DNA of 64,000 nt from Stichopus chloronotus (taxonomy: Eukaryota > Echinodermata > Holothuroidea > Aspidochirotida > Stichopodidae): positions 22,434,769-22,498,768 of the forward strand of contig CM037836.1 in assembly GCA_021234535.1 (NCBI GenBank), read 5' to 3'. Below the pieces are notes generated by a model. It was given only the letters and a program-made list of their open reading frames with translations, searched no databases and was not told the DNA's origin. Below, piece by piece: positions 13,401 to 28,400 of this stretch. Every line of letters begins with the position of its first letter. Position 1 is the stretch's first letter. A program made the translations under genes and the position numbers.

Positions 13401-16400
13401 TATGCCTGTTGTGCTATGCCGATGGTAAGAGCACTTCTGCATATTAGCAAATGGCCAGATTTGACCTTACTGTAGTTAGCAGCTGTTAAGATAATCTGTG
13501 TTAATCCATGTTGATGGTACCCCCTGTCTGTCCATCAAAGTACATGTGCAGTATATGACCTTGTGTTTACAATGTACATCTGGAAACCTAAAAGTGAAAA
13601 GGGTCAGGGTATTGCACTGGACATTCTTGCTAACATTGTAGACAGCATCAGTTCCTTCCAATAGTATTTCAAGTATTTTGACATTTACAGTACTTGCTGT
13701 ATGTAGTGAAGATGGAATGAAAAAAGTAAAAACACATGTACACCGACCCATTCGGTCTGTTCAGTATCCAGTGTGGTCAGTTGTCTCATTCCTGAGGCAT
13801 TTCCACAATGCGCAGTTTAATGTTTTGTCACCTGAGTCAAAAATGCATTTCCTCAGTTCATGGTAAGTATGATGTTGCCACATTGTATGGTTAATGCGAT
13901 GGTGCCAGTTATTTATGCACTTAGTGAGCAAAAATCACAACGAAATGTGTGCAGCAATTTGGTCTCCACACAGCAGCATTATATGGCTCCTCACGTACAG
14001 TAATGTGGCACTGGTAAGCATCAGTTGGACATTTCCAGAGGGGGGGGGGAGGGGCGGTGCAGAGGGAATTCTTAGATGTAATGTACAGTAGCTGTCATTT
14101 GCTTGGAGGGGGGATCAAAGTGGTACTGTAGGTGCCATTGGCGCACATGCACCTCCCAAAATTTTCAAAAATGACAAATTGTGCCTTTAATACTTTATCG
14201 CAGACATTTCACTACTGCTCTTCGTGTCACGGCTTCGGTGTAGAACCTTGTGCAGCAGACAGTAGCACAGAACGTAAATCCCTCAGATGGAAGACACTTT
14301 CCCACAATTTCTGAATTCACCACATTCCCGACCCCGTGAAAATTGCCCAAACAAAAATCTTGGATCTGCCCCTGATTTGAGACCACAGTATCCACCAGTA
14401 AGAATTAACGTACATTATATTGTATAGTGCTGTACGCAGGCAGTTACAGCTTTCAGCCAGTCCTATAATCAGATAGTTTCGAAAGTTTATACTGTCAAAA
14501 CTGTACTGCACAGCGTGTCTAGTACAGTACTACTGTACAATCAGGGTGTAGTAACCTTCCCTCTCTTACCATGCTGGCAATTATTCTCCCAATTTAATTA
14601 ACTTTGTGCACACATGTCACTCTTCACGTGAAATTTCCATCAATGTACTGCAGAAAGGTATTGTACAGTGATTTTATACTACTGTGCACATTTGCTTTGC
14701 TGTAGCAAACTCATTGTGGTTCAGGCAATCATGTTTGAATTGATTTTCAGACAACAATGTCTATTGCAGACTTTGCTTAAGTTGCTATATTATTCACAAA
14801 CTACTTTGTATTTAGTAACGCATATGCTTGTAAAAATTCAGATAAGTTTTAAAAGCAGATACTGTACCTGCACAGTATATTCTGAGCTTTTGATCACAAT
14901 AAATGCTGTTTGCAAGTCATTTTGTGTATAAACATTAGAGAACAGGATCTATGATTGCTTTGGCAATTGAAATTGTGTGGATTTTTGACATTAGTGTACC
15001 ATGTACTGTATAAATCTCATACAGTAGTCCAAAACTGAACAAATGGTCATGCAATACTTAAATTTTTTTGATCATGTACTTAATTTACCTTCCCTGCGCA
15101 ATTGGACCTATGTGTCGATATTCTCATGAAGTGAATTCAGCATACCTGACAGCAGAAGGAATGAATGCTGATATGATAGAAAAAGACGAGATGAAAAAAA
15201 TATCTTGTTGTATACTGTACATAGACTTACGGTAGAAATACAAGAAATTCATTCTATATTTCTCATATGATAAAGAAAGAGGTAAAACTAGCATCTTCTT
15301 TTGTATTTTGTCTGTGTGATTTATGATATTGAGATAATGCCAGCCAGATATACCGTAGTACAGACCATATATGATATTGATTTGTTTTAATGGGTCTCTC
15401 ACAATTACCAGCCTTTGTGGGCAACAACAATCAGATCGAACATTCAAGTGTATAAACTGCTGCGACGGAGACTAATGTGTTTATCCCTGACTACGTAGTG
15501 TTGTCATCATATTTCATAGAGGCTCTCATGCCACAATGATCTTCATACTGTAACCTCAGCATTTTCAATGTGCCAGAGAAGGAGTTTTTAATTTATTTTT
15601 TTTTTTTTAATGTCAACCAACATTTTGATTCACGCAGAAGATGCAGTTGCCATGGACTCATCAAAATATGATGAAGCTGCTTCATATGAAACGGTCTCGG
15701 TTGATACGCTGACTGAATTAGTGACCCTCTGCAGTATAAATGCATGCACTGAAACTGCATGCTGGTTCTTGAAAGTTGTAATACACATTGATTGAATTTA
15801 AAGGAGTATAAGCAAGGAAGACGGCTACAGTACTGTGTAATGTACTGTACAATTTTCAGCCACCTTCCGCAAAGACTATTGAGTAAAAACTAATTTTGTA
15901 GCTCTTCAGTTTTGTCCAACAAATTTGAAACAAATTTTTGTTTCCTTTTTTTTTTTTTTTTAATTGAAGTGAAATCTTCACTTTTCGGGAAACTTTTGCG
16001 AAAAATTTTAATTAAAAAATCTTCATTTTTAGTCTTGAAGTTAGATACTATAAATGTTTTGGTCAAATCTCAATAAATAAATATAGTTCATGATTCAGCT
16101 TAATATTTTTTTAATCTATTCTAATCCTGTTCTTCCTTTTTTTACTGACAGTATCAAACGTTAATCTTTGCAGAATACATGTACAGTACTTGGCTCTCCT
16201 TTGGATGAAATCTTCACTGGAAAGTCCTGTACATGTAAAATGCTCTCTTAACTACTATATGTACTGCAGCCTCCTTTAATGTACAGCACATGCTTGATAG
16301 AGAGAAAAAAAAAATGACAAAGCACTGGAAAGTATTACTGTTTTTGTTTTATTGTTAATAGAACATGGCATACATGGATGGTTCTAGGAATGTGGACATG

Positions 16401-19400
16401 TTTGATGTGTGGCCCCCCCAGTGAAAAATACATTAAGTGCAGACTATCTTGTCCTGCAGTCATTCTTTTGATCGCATTGTAGTGATTGACAAGGACTGGC
16501 CCAACACCCTGCATGCATCGTTTTTGTTTCATCATTGGGGTTTATGGAGATGCTGCTGTATTCATGTCTTCTACGTGGATACTGAAAAATTCATCTCATG
16601 AATTATTCATAAATATCAAAATGTACTGCTGAGGAAGTGTATTTTCTTGAAAACAAAACTGCAGTACATCACATCGGAGTGAGGCCAAGAAACTTTGAAT
16701 TTTTGTCTTAATAATTTTGTCTGCACTTTTACAACCTATGTAGTGGATTGGAGCAGTGAGCAGAGTTCTGCCATGTGTGTACAGCAGTGCCACATGTATG
16801 CCGTGTATGTTGTATGTTCTATAACCGTTCAGGATCATACAGTATGTCAGACTGAGTTGCGCATTTCATTTGTGATTGAAATGCAAAAGAACTACTGTAC
16901 AGCATGCATGTAAACCTTTGGATCAGGTGACACAGAATTGAAATCTGTGAAATAGAATACTTTGTATAGATGTACAGTTTGCACGCTAGATCTACTGTAG
17001 TATCATCTGGAGATTGATGCAGTGTTCTTTCATAGCCTGCAACAGTAGACATGTGGGCAGCCTTCCCTAAACATTCATGTCACTTTCATGTCACTTTTCA
17101 TGTCACTTTTCATTTTCATGTGTGGGATAAAATCAGTCCTACTATAGGGAATGCTTTACACCATACCGCAAAATTTTGGCCCGGTGGGTGATAGGTGCCA
17201 AACAGTAAATTATTTCCATACTGTAGATATATGGGAGGTCAATACTTTTGGGCCGGAGGAGAGGGGGGCAGGGATAATTTTTGTTTGATTTTTACCAAGT
17301 TGCCTGAATGTTGAGGCTCAGCTTTTATTCTGGCTCCAGTGGCATCACAATGGTAATTGTTTTCAGGGGGGTCACGTTACAGTGTGATAGGAAAATACAG
17401 TGTGCCTCTACGACAATGGTGCATTGGGGATTTTTGCATTAGGGGGATGTAGAATTGTAGAACACTATCTAAGTGGAGTGCCACCATAGGTTGCCACAGA
17501 GTGTACCGCACAAACAAATGCTTTGATAGAAATATCACCTAGATAGCCAGAGATCTCAGTTCCAAGTCTCAGCAAGGGTACTGTAGTCATGGCCTGCAAA
17601 CAGGACATTATATATTTTCTCATTTGTGGAATGGTTCCACCAGTTTTGCACAAATTGGGGTCATAATTTGCCTTCTGACCCCTGCCTAGTACTGTATGCT
17701 TATAATCAGTTCTGTACCTTTGGATGTCTTCATCAGTCCCAGCGAGTTCTTTAACATCGTCACAGTTTCATCCTACGTATACCAGAGCCCATGAAGCAAT
17801 TTCAAGTCTGAGATCCCTTCAGCCATACACAGGTCATCTTAATTTAGACTCCTCTGTGAGGGTTGATGTCAGTATATGGTTTGCAAATTAGTTGTGAACT
17901 CACAGCCAGCATTCCAGCTTTTAATACTTTTCTGGAGGCCTATGGATCCAGAACGTCTGTCATCATTAGACTCGGAGATCCTCCAATAACTCCCCCCCCC
18001 CAAAAAAAATAAGTAGTGTTCAAAGCTGTTATCTCTTCTTTAGGTAAGACTCTATTGGAATTATAGTGTAGTAGTAGATTTTGCAAAGGTTCATTGGTAC
18101 ACTTCTGAGCAAGCAAACGCAGCTCCTTCCATCACAAAATTTACTACATTTTGTGAAGTTGGTTCCAGGTAGTAAAGGCATAAACTGATCCCAGATGTCG
18201 GGCAGGAATCACTAGCCAAGGGGGGGGGGGGTGTCTCTCGACACCACCCACCAAAGCTACAACCCAGCTGACCCTGGTATGCATGAAATTTGCTGAAACC
18301 ATGAGCTTTCATCAAAATTTCTTCTGATCTGTGATTTTGATCTGTCAGATCATAATTCTAGTATATATGCTAAGTTTAACATACTGGACTATACAGAAGT
18401 TTTACCGGATCAGGAATTTGTATCAGATAGGAACAGGTTAGGGAGTGATCCTACTCCATGCAAGTTTAGACTATGATTGGTGTATACATGCAGTTCAGTA
18501 GTTAAGTTATCTATGGACTCACTCTCACCTGTCCCAGCACAACAATTACACTATCACGTAGTTTTTAGTCATGGTCTAGAGTCATGTGACTGTATCACCA
18601 GGAAATAACCAAGTAGTAGCTGCAGGTTGGTGTTTCCCTTTGTTTTGATGTCAAAGGACCCTGGCTTCCAAAGGGTCTCTTTTAATTTGTTAGCTCAACC
18701 CACGGAGTGTGGGTAGAGCTTATGTGGTACTGTAGGGGGAGAAAATGTCTGTCTCTCTGTTCAAAAGCCTACTTCTTCTGCAGTTACTGGTTGATTTTTC
18801 TGAAATTTGCAGTGAAGGTGCCACATTGGGATGGCAATACAAGTCGTTCCTAGCTATATGATAGGACAAAGGGAAGTCATAATTTTTGGCTATTTTGATC
18901 ATTTTTCCTTGTGCTTTAGATCCTTTTGAAGTCTCACTCCCTTGATTTGAGTGGTTATATTATGTGGTAGTGAGTTGAAGTGAGCTTTATCTGGAGGGGC
19001 ATGCTCACCACCTTAAAGGGGCTCATTGAGTTGATATCAGTAAAGATTGTGGTGATTTTGAAGTATACAAACACACGACAATACTCTCAATTAGCATAAT
19101 TAATCAAGTTTCACATCCAATAGTTATATGAAAACTGTCAATTTTTTCGAATTTTTGACCGTTACTTGCTCTGATTGTGTGCATGTGAATGCACTAATGT
19201 GAAAATGTCTGGTCACAAAGTTTCAAAAACCAAATCTAATCGTTGGTTACTCACTCATTAATGTTCCAACGTATGTAAAACTTTGGGATCCTTTTAGTTT
19301 GACTGTTTGTCATTAGTATGTGAAGGAAACTTGACCGGTTTAGAAAAATTTAGTGAATTTCACAAAACAACTCAATGAGCCTCTTTAAATGAATAGTCTC

Positions 19401-22400
19401 AAGCTAAAGCTTGTGTAAGACAGTTTTCAGTTTTGACTGTTATTCTTGGGCATTACTTGTACTCCCTGTAGTATCCAGTGTCCACTGTGTACACAACTAA
19501 TGTACCATGATGGCAAAGTTCCCTGACAGCTAATTTTAGAATCTATTACATAGCCCCCCTTGCTGGTTGTGTGGACATTGCATACAGAGGGGTTATTGTT
19601 CTTTACCAGTTGTTTCCGTGGTCTAGCTGGAATCGTTATCAGAGAATGTTAGGGAGTGAGGTTTGGTCTTGGCTTGGTCAAGGCCCTGCACCAGTGGCAT
19701 AACCAGACTTTTTATTGAAGGGAGAGGGGGAGACAAGTGATTATGGCACTTTCTAAGTGTAGTGTAGCATATACCACTAAAATTTTTGTTCCTCTCATAG
19801 TGCAGGAATTGGCAGTTCCCAACCTTCCAGACCTTGTGAATTGTGGCCAAATATTCTTCATTTTTGACAAACCACATTTAGAAATTTACACTTCCAAAAG
19901 GTCAGTCTCTGCAAGGGTTGTGAGTGAAAGCCACAAAAAGAAATTGTTGATTAATTTTTGATAACATCAATAGTGCTAGTTTAGTTCAGTTTAAATTAAT
20001 GTATTCAGGCACTTACAGGGGGGTTCACTAAGTAGAGATGCAACATTCTTATTCAGGGTTTCCCCTGGTACTTAATTGCAGAGGCGGCCGCCTCGCAACT
20101 TTTTAAGACCGCCTCTCCAAAAAATGCTGTAATTACCGCCTCACACGTTTATATCCAGGGCTGGAAAAAGTCAGGAAGCCAGAGGCTCCTTCCCGGGAAG
20201 TCTCGCAGGAAATCCGCTTCTGTACGTCTGGTTGTGTTTATCTTGTACGTACCATGCTTATTTCGAACTATCAATCACAGAATAGTAGAGATCACACATG
20301 TACGTGGTTTCCTAAATAGTTACGTCCGAAAATAACTGGTGAATAAATCCATTCAAATGTGTATCCCAAATGCCCCATCCACTTTCAATCTTCAACAAAA
20401 ATTGAAGTAGATTACTATTGGTGTAATAGAATACTGTTATTTTTTACTCGTGATCAATATTTTTCAAGTTGTATATGTGAAAAAACAACCGTTGGGAAAT
20501 GTTTGCAGAAGAGTCTACGTATACCTCCTTTACTCCATTCAATGTCAATTAAAAAGCCTAAGCTTAGGCTTGCCACGCCTGCATGCGCAAATTGTCTGCA
20601 GTATGACAACTAGCGGACATATCACAACCCACAGAAATACAAAAACGAATTCATATTTCTATGTCCAAAACGCTTCATGAAACCAATAGTCTGCTTCTTC
20701 AAACCTTTAGTCCAAACATTTTTAAGTGACTACTAGTAGGATCAATGAACCTGCAACTTCCCTGTAATACGGAAATATGAATGGCCAAGGTGGTTAGGCT
20801 GTTCGATATACGTCCACTGCGTTAGGATATCATTACTTAAAATTTTTGGAAGGCTGCGCACGATCTTACATGATTCTTTTCACGAAACTTTTAGGGACAT
20901 TTCAACGTCAAAAATGTATGTAATACAGTTTACTCTATATGACATGTGCAACATTTCACAGAATGTTTTGATTTTGAAGCAATATCAATTATTTTTTTCT
21001 GATCGAACTATCGTGTTTTCACCTGATACAGTAACAGTTTTCAACTTGTAGAGTCGAAATTAAGCATGGGTTTCAAATGATTCGGACACGTCTAAAAACG
21101 CTAAAATCGCTGAGTTTCTGGCTGCTTTGCACCCCAGACCCCTACCGGGATCGTCCATGAACCCCACAAGGGGCCCTACTGTGGGCCCATTGACTCCACG
21201 CTGGTATGACAATCGCTTCGCTTTCGAATGATGCCTACGGCGCCATGTTAGGTCTGGTGGGAAACTCCGACTATATGGTAATTTGTCTGCCGGAGAATTT
21301 ACACTTTTTCCGACCCTGTTTATATCATGGTCAAAATCACCTAATCTTCGAGAACCTACTTAGTACGGATTTGCGCCTGAAATTTATGGCGGCGTCAAGT
21401 AATTCGCCCTCGCCGCCTCATACTCTGAAAAACCCAGGGGAAACCCTGTTATTTGTCAACAAAAGCCTACATATTTCATCATACGAGATTCTTTTCTTTT
21501 CATTAATTTGTTTTTTACGGAATCAATATTAGACTCCACACGACTTAGCAGCATTTACTTAAAGGGACTCATTGAGTTGACATCAGTAAAGTTTGTGGTG
21601 GTTTTGAAGGATATAAACACATGGCAATACTTACAATTAGCATAAGTAGTCAAGTTTCACATCCAATAGTTATGAAAACTGTCAAAATTTTCAAATTTTT
21701 TGCTGTTAGTTGCACTGGTTGTGTGCGTGTGAATGTAGTACTAGTATGAAAAGTGTCTGGTCACGAATTTTCATAAACCAAATTAAATCATTAATTACTT
21801 ACTAATTAATGTTCCATTGTATGTGAAACATTGGGATCTTCTTAGTTTGACCATTTGTCACTTGTATGTGAAGGAAACTTGACGGGTGTAGATAAATTTA
21901 GTGAATTTCAGGAAACAACTCAATGAGCCTCTTTAAAAAATGCATGGTGTGGTTTTCATCCAATATTTTTTTTACTCACCAATTTCATTGGGGGTTGTGG
22001 GAGGGGACAATCAGACATTTGACAGCCCCCTCTGGTTATGCCACTGCCCTTCACAAACTGGTGGCATGTGCTAGAAGTATACTTTCTGATCCCTATCCCT
22101 GTCCCCTGTGGGCAGTGGTATATAGCTAAGATTTATTCCTGAAACCAACTTTGCTATTTGTCAAATAGCAATTCCCTGCTGAAACGGTCCAGCTGCGAAA
22201 GTTAATTGCTAGGTCAACAGTGTTTATGTGCTGGCCAGTCCAACATGAGTTTGTGTACAGTATGAATGATGTTAGGACCATAGATGTGTTCCAAATTAAT
22301 TTTCAACAGGACACTTCCTAACATCAGAAGGGTTGAGCAACTGCAGCATCGCTGTTCTAGTTGTTTGATTGTTGCTCTCAATCGGTGCTGGGTATTTGCT

Positions 22401-25400
22401 TACTTTATTGACATGCAACTTAACTTCCATGACTTTCATTGTCGCAGCTCCTGACTTATTTACCACGCTGTGTTCTGGTGTAATTATAACAGTACTTGAT
22501 TAGTTCATCTCGCTGCTCTAGTTGCTTCATTTCTTTGCAGACATCCATAAAGTCATTATCCCTGACTGATTTGGACTTTGCCTTAAAACACTATCAACAG
22601 TCCTCTTGTTACTTACAGTACATAATTGAATGTGAATATTAAGTTATTGTGATCTATAGCATTGTGACGTGCTGTGTATTTACATTTGACACTGCTACCC
22701 TAGAACACTTCATACTGTATTAGGTTAGGGTCTTCTATTTATATGCAACTGAAGTAGTACAAACATTAACTGTATCTTTATCAGGTTTACTCAGTGACAC
22801 TGTATGCACCATACACTAAACTTATAAAACTACTGTTAACCATGTAGTGACTTCATTATTGCTAGGTATCTTACATGTTGTAACTTGACAAAAAAGAAAA
22901 ACATGTTTTTTGTACATTTACTTACTTTCCAATTTGGGGCCATCCCTAAGTCAATTGATCACTTTGTTCGGTAGACTGTCATGTGTGGTGTTGCTGCCTT
23001 TTACTATAGGTCAATTGCAGGGAGACTACCATTTGCAGGATTGCTCCCTTTAACACAAACTTTAATATGCAGGTCTAGCAAACTTGTGGCAATGAATTCA
23101 GGCTGGACTCATTTACTGGGACATTGTGAGATAAACACATACAAAAGACTTGCCTCTTTGATCACCATACTGTACTGGGCATATTTATTCAGTTTCCCTG
23201 TATTCAAAGTTGAGTTGGTTTTGAAAATATTCAAATTTCTCATACATATGCCCTCCAGACAACTGTTACAAATCAATTCATCATGTGAAGGAGTTTTCTT
23301 TGGTCCTGAGGGATGCATACTTGTAGACAATTAGCAATTACATCTCAGATAATATTATTCCGACATGCACTCATGTTCAGAGCATTGCAGTTGCTTGTTT
23401 TTAAAGATTCTGACAAGCTTTGTGTGATAAAGTAGACAGTATTATTGATACAGCAGCTGCATGCAATAGTTCTTGACTGTCAAGCCAAAAGCCATATCAA
23501 TGCATTTAACTGAAACGCTGTGCAAGAGTTGATTTCAGTCATTAAAAATTCTAAAAAAATACAGTTTCCCCTCTGAAGCATGCATGTGGTTTATACTGTG
23601 TGATTTGTACAGTAGCATAGATATTCATTGATCAATTCATCAGTCGTTATCCTCGGAATCTGATTAAAGTGTTGACTGCCTGTGAAACAATTTTACGTGT
23701 GCAGTAAATGATTAGCATTGAAAGTACAAAAATAATCAGAGATCAAAAAGACTACACAAATGAAAAATAATTTGCAAATAGCATATCATTGTGCAGTCAT
23801 ATTCAGTGATCAATCCAAGCTTGAAAACTTAAGATACCTCATGACTGAGGGTAACTTTTGGTTTTAGTGTACAGTTGCAAAGTTTACAACTTAACTCAAA
23901 AAATTGTGTGAAAATTCTAACATGTTCTCTTCCACCTTTTTATAAAAACAGTGGTGTCAGTGATTTAATCAAGTTACAGTTTTTGGAGTCCTGATATATC
24001 CCCTTCATTGAAAAATCCAATGTGATTGCCTTATCAAATTCCTCGGACCCGGCCAAGTCATTTTCTGCTCATCACAATATTTGCTGGATGTAAGAAGACG
24101 TATGCAGTGTGGTTCATTTTGGAGGAAGACCAAAGAAAATAAACAAAATGCAGTGTGACACATGATAGAAGATAGATCTCTGCAATGTTGTGGTGTGACA
24201 ACATGCTTTTATGTGTATGAGATGCACTTTTGTAATGCAAACGTCAGTGTGATAGTATATAATGCTCTTCAATAATGAACAAATACAGCTGCAACACACA
24301 TAACAAGGTGACTGTTCAATACAGGTACAGTACTCCTCCTGTTCATGCACACCAGGTATGCCTGCCATTAAAATGTGTTTGTGGCACTCAGGTACTGTAG
24401 CTTACAGGAATTGACACATGGGTGGATCAAAGCAAGGCCAGATACACTTTGGATGCTGCAGTATGTGGATTTGAACCCAATGTATTTTGAGTCTAGTATT
24501 GTACTTTATCCAATAGGCTGCCACACTCTTGAAGTATCTCTAGTAAAGATGCAACATGGAAGACAGGGAGAGCAAAAAGTGCGACTAACAAGAAAAAATT
24601 GCCCCTTTACTATAACTAAAACCGTTCAACAATTACCATATGTTACAATGTTTACAGTAGTTTTTGCATTATACCTCTTTTATTCTTTTTGTTGGGCATA
24701 TTAAGTACATAGCACTGAATGGATATTAAATGTCAGTCATGCATATGCAAAAGACAGCTGAGAAAACAGGGGGACAGCTGCTTCAAGGATTATTTAAACA
24801 TCCATTCCTGATGTTTGTTGGAAATAGTAAGCGTGGATTTTGTCTTTTATTGATCGTTGGATAGTTTCAGTGTACGTACACAGTCTGCAACACAGATTCA
24901 GAATGATTTAGCCTGAATAATGTCAATTGACAGTGATATGATTATTAAAACGAGCATTAATTTGAAGCAGATATACTGTAGAGTGAGTGCATAAACCTAA
25001 TCCATATAACAATCTCTCTGAATCTGTTTCTAGAAATCAGTTAATATTACAGTATTTGTACAAAAGTACTGTGCATAAAGAAAAATCAGTTTAAAACAGA
25101 GGAAAACATACATTATGGATTGAGAGTGATATTTAGAGTAAAAACATACACATGTACACACTGGTACGGTCCATCATGAATATGCATTGAGTTTAACCAA
25201 TTGTGAGTGAGTACCATCTCCCATATGATTGAAAGAAAAATACTTCTCATTTGTAATTAAGTGTGATGTTACAACACAATTTACTGTGTGCCGTAGTGTG
25301 CGTACTTTGCAGTACAAGTATTGGTACTGCTAGGAATGTTCAAAGGTGTTATTCGAGAGCAATATCAGGTGTGATGATTAAAGATTTTACAACAAAGAAA

Positions 25401-28400
25401 ACAGTGGGGAACACTGAATGTTTTGCTTTCATTTTACAGTTTCTGAACAAAGCATATTTTGAAGATTTGTTGTGTTGAAACTAAATAGAACTCTGCTCAA
25501 ACTCTACTTGAATACAATGCAGTGCTGTAAATCCAGTAGACATCAACATACAGTAGTGTCCTCAACCTTGAATCTGGTGGTTGATTCTAGCTTTTGGGTC
25601 AACAGTATATCACTTGGTATTATATGGTATCGATACTGTTGTAATTAATACTCAGTGTCAGTTGTGTGGTAACACTGTACTTAAAAGATAAATGTTCAGT
25701 GGAAACGAGGAATCAGTTGATTTTTTTTTGGTTTTGACTAATCAGGAATTTTATTCAGTTTTTCTTTTAGTGTGCATTCATAGTATACTGTACATGTACA
25801 AAAGAATCAGATAAACGAATACTAGAGTACCTGAGATGATGCAGAATCACCCCATCTTGACATTAAAAATGACAGTATGTACAGGAAGAAGAAAACAACA
25901 AAGGACACTTTCAACATCTTCAATGTATCGTTGTAATTGATTCATCTTCAAGTAGCATCTTTTTGTCAATTGGGAGGATATACTGTACTGACATTTCCTT
26001 TTTCTGTGCAGGTTTAACCCGTTAAAGGAGGATAATGAAAGCACAGTACAGTTCTGTAGTTCTGCAGTACTTTGTGAAAATACTGCATACATGCATTCAT
26101 TTGCTGTCTTCCTTGAAAGGAACCATAAAAGTAAATCATGTATAAAACGTAATGGCAAAAAACTTTAAAAACAGTTGTGTATTTATTCATGGTATTTGAT
26201 ACATGGATTCCTGACAATTTGAATGATTTAATATATTGCATTTAAAATACTGTACATTGTAAATATTCGATTGGATACAGTATGCATGTATTGATTTGGT
26301 ATGCGTTTCCGTTTTAATGCATATATACTATACATTCAAGTTACTATGTGTTGATTTAATACAGGCCTGTATGTATACTGTACTTGTTGTAATACACCCA
26401 TATTAATTAGCCTTCTGATTGGTTCACAATATACATGGGTGTAAATTTGATTTATGTATTCAAATTAATACAGCCATTTATTCAATTTAATACATATGTA
26501 GTATAGGATATTTGTCCCACAGTGTCTACTTTATTCAATGTTCAGACCCTTGCTTCTCTAAATTAGGAAATACTGCAGGCAATGGTATCAGGAAGCAGTG
26601 CAACTTGGGAGATCAAACTATATTTTATTTTTGGACTGAAACCACTTAATGTACATTTTGCACACATTGTCAAGACTCTGTCAAAATTGCAATTTCAAGT
26701 TGTGATTTGATCATTGATGTGGTCCATGTAGTGACTTTTAACTGGCTTGGATGTCTAGATTTACTTCACTCTCACTAACCTGTCTCAACAAAACAAGTGC
26801 AGTCCTATCAACCATTCCAGGAGAGCAATAACTGTTAACACCGCGTTTGGCACCCCCTGGTCTAATACTGGACCAGTGCCTCCTTCACATTTTGCCATCC
26901 GATTTGCTACATGAGTGTGCTATCTTTGGACATCATTCAATTGTGACTTTATCTTCTTTGGCTTGCTTTGGGGTGTTTAATTTTTTGGGGGGCAATTTCA
27001 AGTTGCGATTTGACCATTTATGGTTTTCATGTGGTGAAAAGCCTGGCTTTTATTTGTGACTTTTTTGTTGCGAGGAAGTACTGCTTGTACTATCGCTGCA
27101 ATGTGTCGGCACTTAATTGCTTTGCATATGGGATGGATTATTAATGTGAGTAAAATTGATTCAAAAGGGTGACAGAGCAGCATGAAGAAGCAGTAATTGT
27201 TGGGGGTTGGGGAAGAGGAACAGCAGTACACAATTACACGATTGAAGTGTGTACATTGCTATGGGATACGGAGAAATGCATTTTAAGAGAATTTTAGTGA
27301 CATCTCGTAATTATCACAAGCTTTAAATTACAGCACTTGCTCTCCTCCTTTCGCTCATTTCTTGTTCTTATTTTTATTTCTGTCCAAGAGGGGGTTTGGG
27401 GGCCATGTGACTCTTTGCAGGCGGAATTTGACTCGTGGTCCACAGGTTGGGCACCCCTGCTGGAACATACTGCACCTCCATGTTCCATTTGGAAGGAGCA
27501 TACTGTAGTGCACCTTGAAGAGTACAGTGCCATACTGTATTTTTATTCTCAGTCATCTTTCTCTCCATTGTAGTGTACAGTGCTGTCTATGCCCTTCAAA
27601 AGAGGTTGTTTCAAATACAATGTGTGTGAGGTTAAATTCTTAAATAGCACTTTTATTTCTTTCCAGTGGTCATCTGCGATGATAAATGTACAGTACTGGT
27701 GACATAATTGTTATAAATTTCAATCATCAATACTCTGCCATGAAGACTCATGGAAGATATTGCCATTATGCTGCAAATTGCAGTACAGTAACATTTTTGT
27801 TCTGAAGTACAGTACAGGTAGTTCACTAATGTACATACCCTATAGTGCAATTGTTTTTTCCCAGTTTGCTAGTGTTGATTAGCAATTGGTGGAATGCAAA
27901 CTCTTTGTTTTATATTTGCTACAGAAACCATCTTCATACAGTAACCATCCAAGGTGCATGCACATTCAAATCAAGAATGTGTTAATACCCTTAACATCAG
28001 TCAAGATTTTATCATCTGTGTGTTTCTGCTCCATTGTTAATGAACTGTATAGAGTTTAAATGATTCAGAGATGGGAGTGAATTTTGACAAGTGGCATCCC
28101 CCACATCAATTACTGTACTGTACTTTAAATTTGACATCACTGATGCATGCCTGGCATGTACACGTCAGCTTTTTTTTTTTTTTTTTCATCAAGTGCTTTA
28201 AACCAGTCCAGCCAGCAAGTATTATCATTAAGTGCTTCCATGATGGCATACTGTGTAGCTGCTCGTTTCGTGTCGTAGGAGAGCGTCTTATTTGACGGTA
28301 GTCACTTGTAAAGTAATGAGTTTGCCGTATTCTGCTTTGAAGCCCATGAGGTTTGAGCCACATGTGTGGCAGGTAGTAGTGTCTCGTTGCTGTGTAAATT

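Larger units (their letters stand above)
19692..22046. mobile_element. hAT-like element carrying two nested insertions
   Basis: Terminal inverted repeats CAGTGGCATAACCAGA (19692) and its exact reverse complement (ending 22046) are flanked by CCCTGCAC and CCCTTCAC, an 8-bp target duplication with one mismatch. CAG-starting ends and 8-bp duplications are typical of hAT elements. The 2355-bp span contains a second element at 20054-21448 and a MITE at 21559-21936; the remaining outer element is only about 580 bp and has no transposase. Confidence 0.82.

Noticed and set aside
15610..15795. Possible extra exon (acceptor-like TTTTGATTCACGCAG, then a frame reading AMDSSKYDEAASYETVSVDT)
   Set aside because: It falls between exons that already join seamlessly inside the F2 lobe, has no matching donor in a usable phase, and would interrupt the conserved domain.
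21121..21200. Similarity between the CCCCACAAGG blocks at 5091 and 21161
   Set aside because: The match is limited to about 12 bases and does not extend; treated as coincidence.
22981..23334. 117-codon plus-strand open frame
   Set aside because: No conserved motif, no exon-like borders in frame, and equally long frames on the opposite strand; consistent with chance.
26380..26450. Imperfect hairpin around ACACCCAT / ATGGGTGT
   Set aside because: Arms are only about 9 bases in AT-rich DNA and no second copy was seen.
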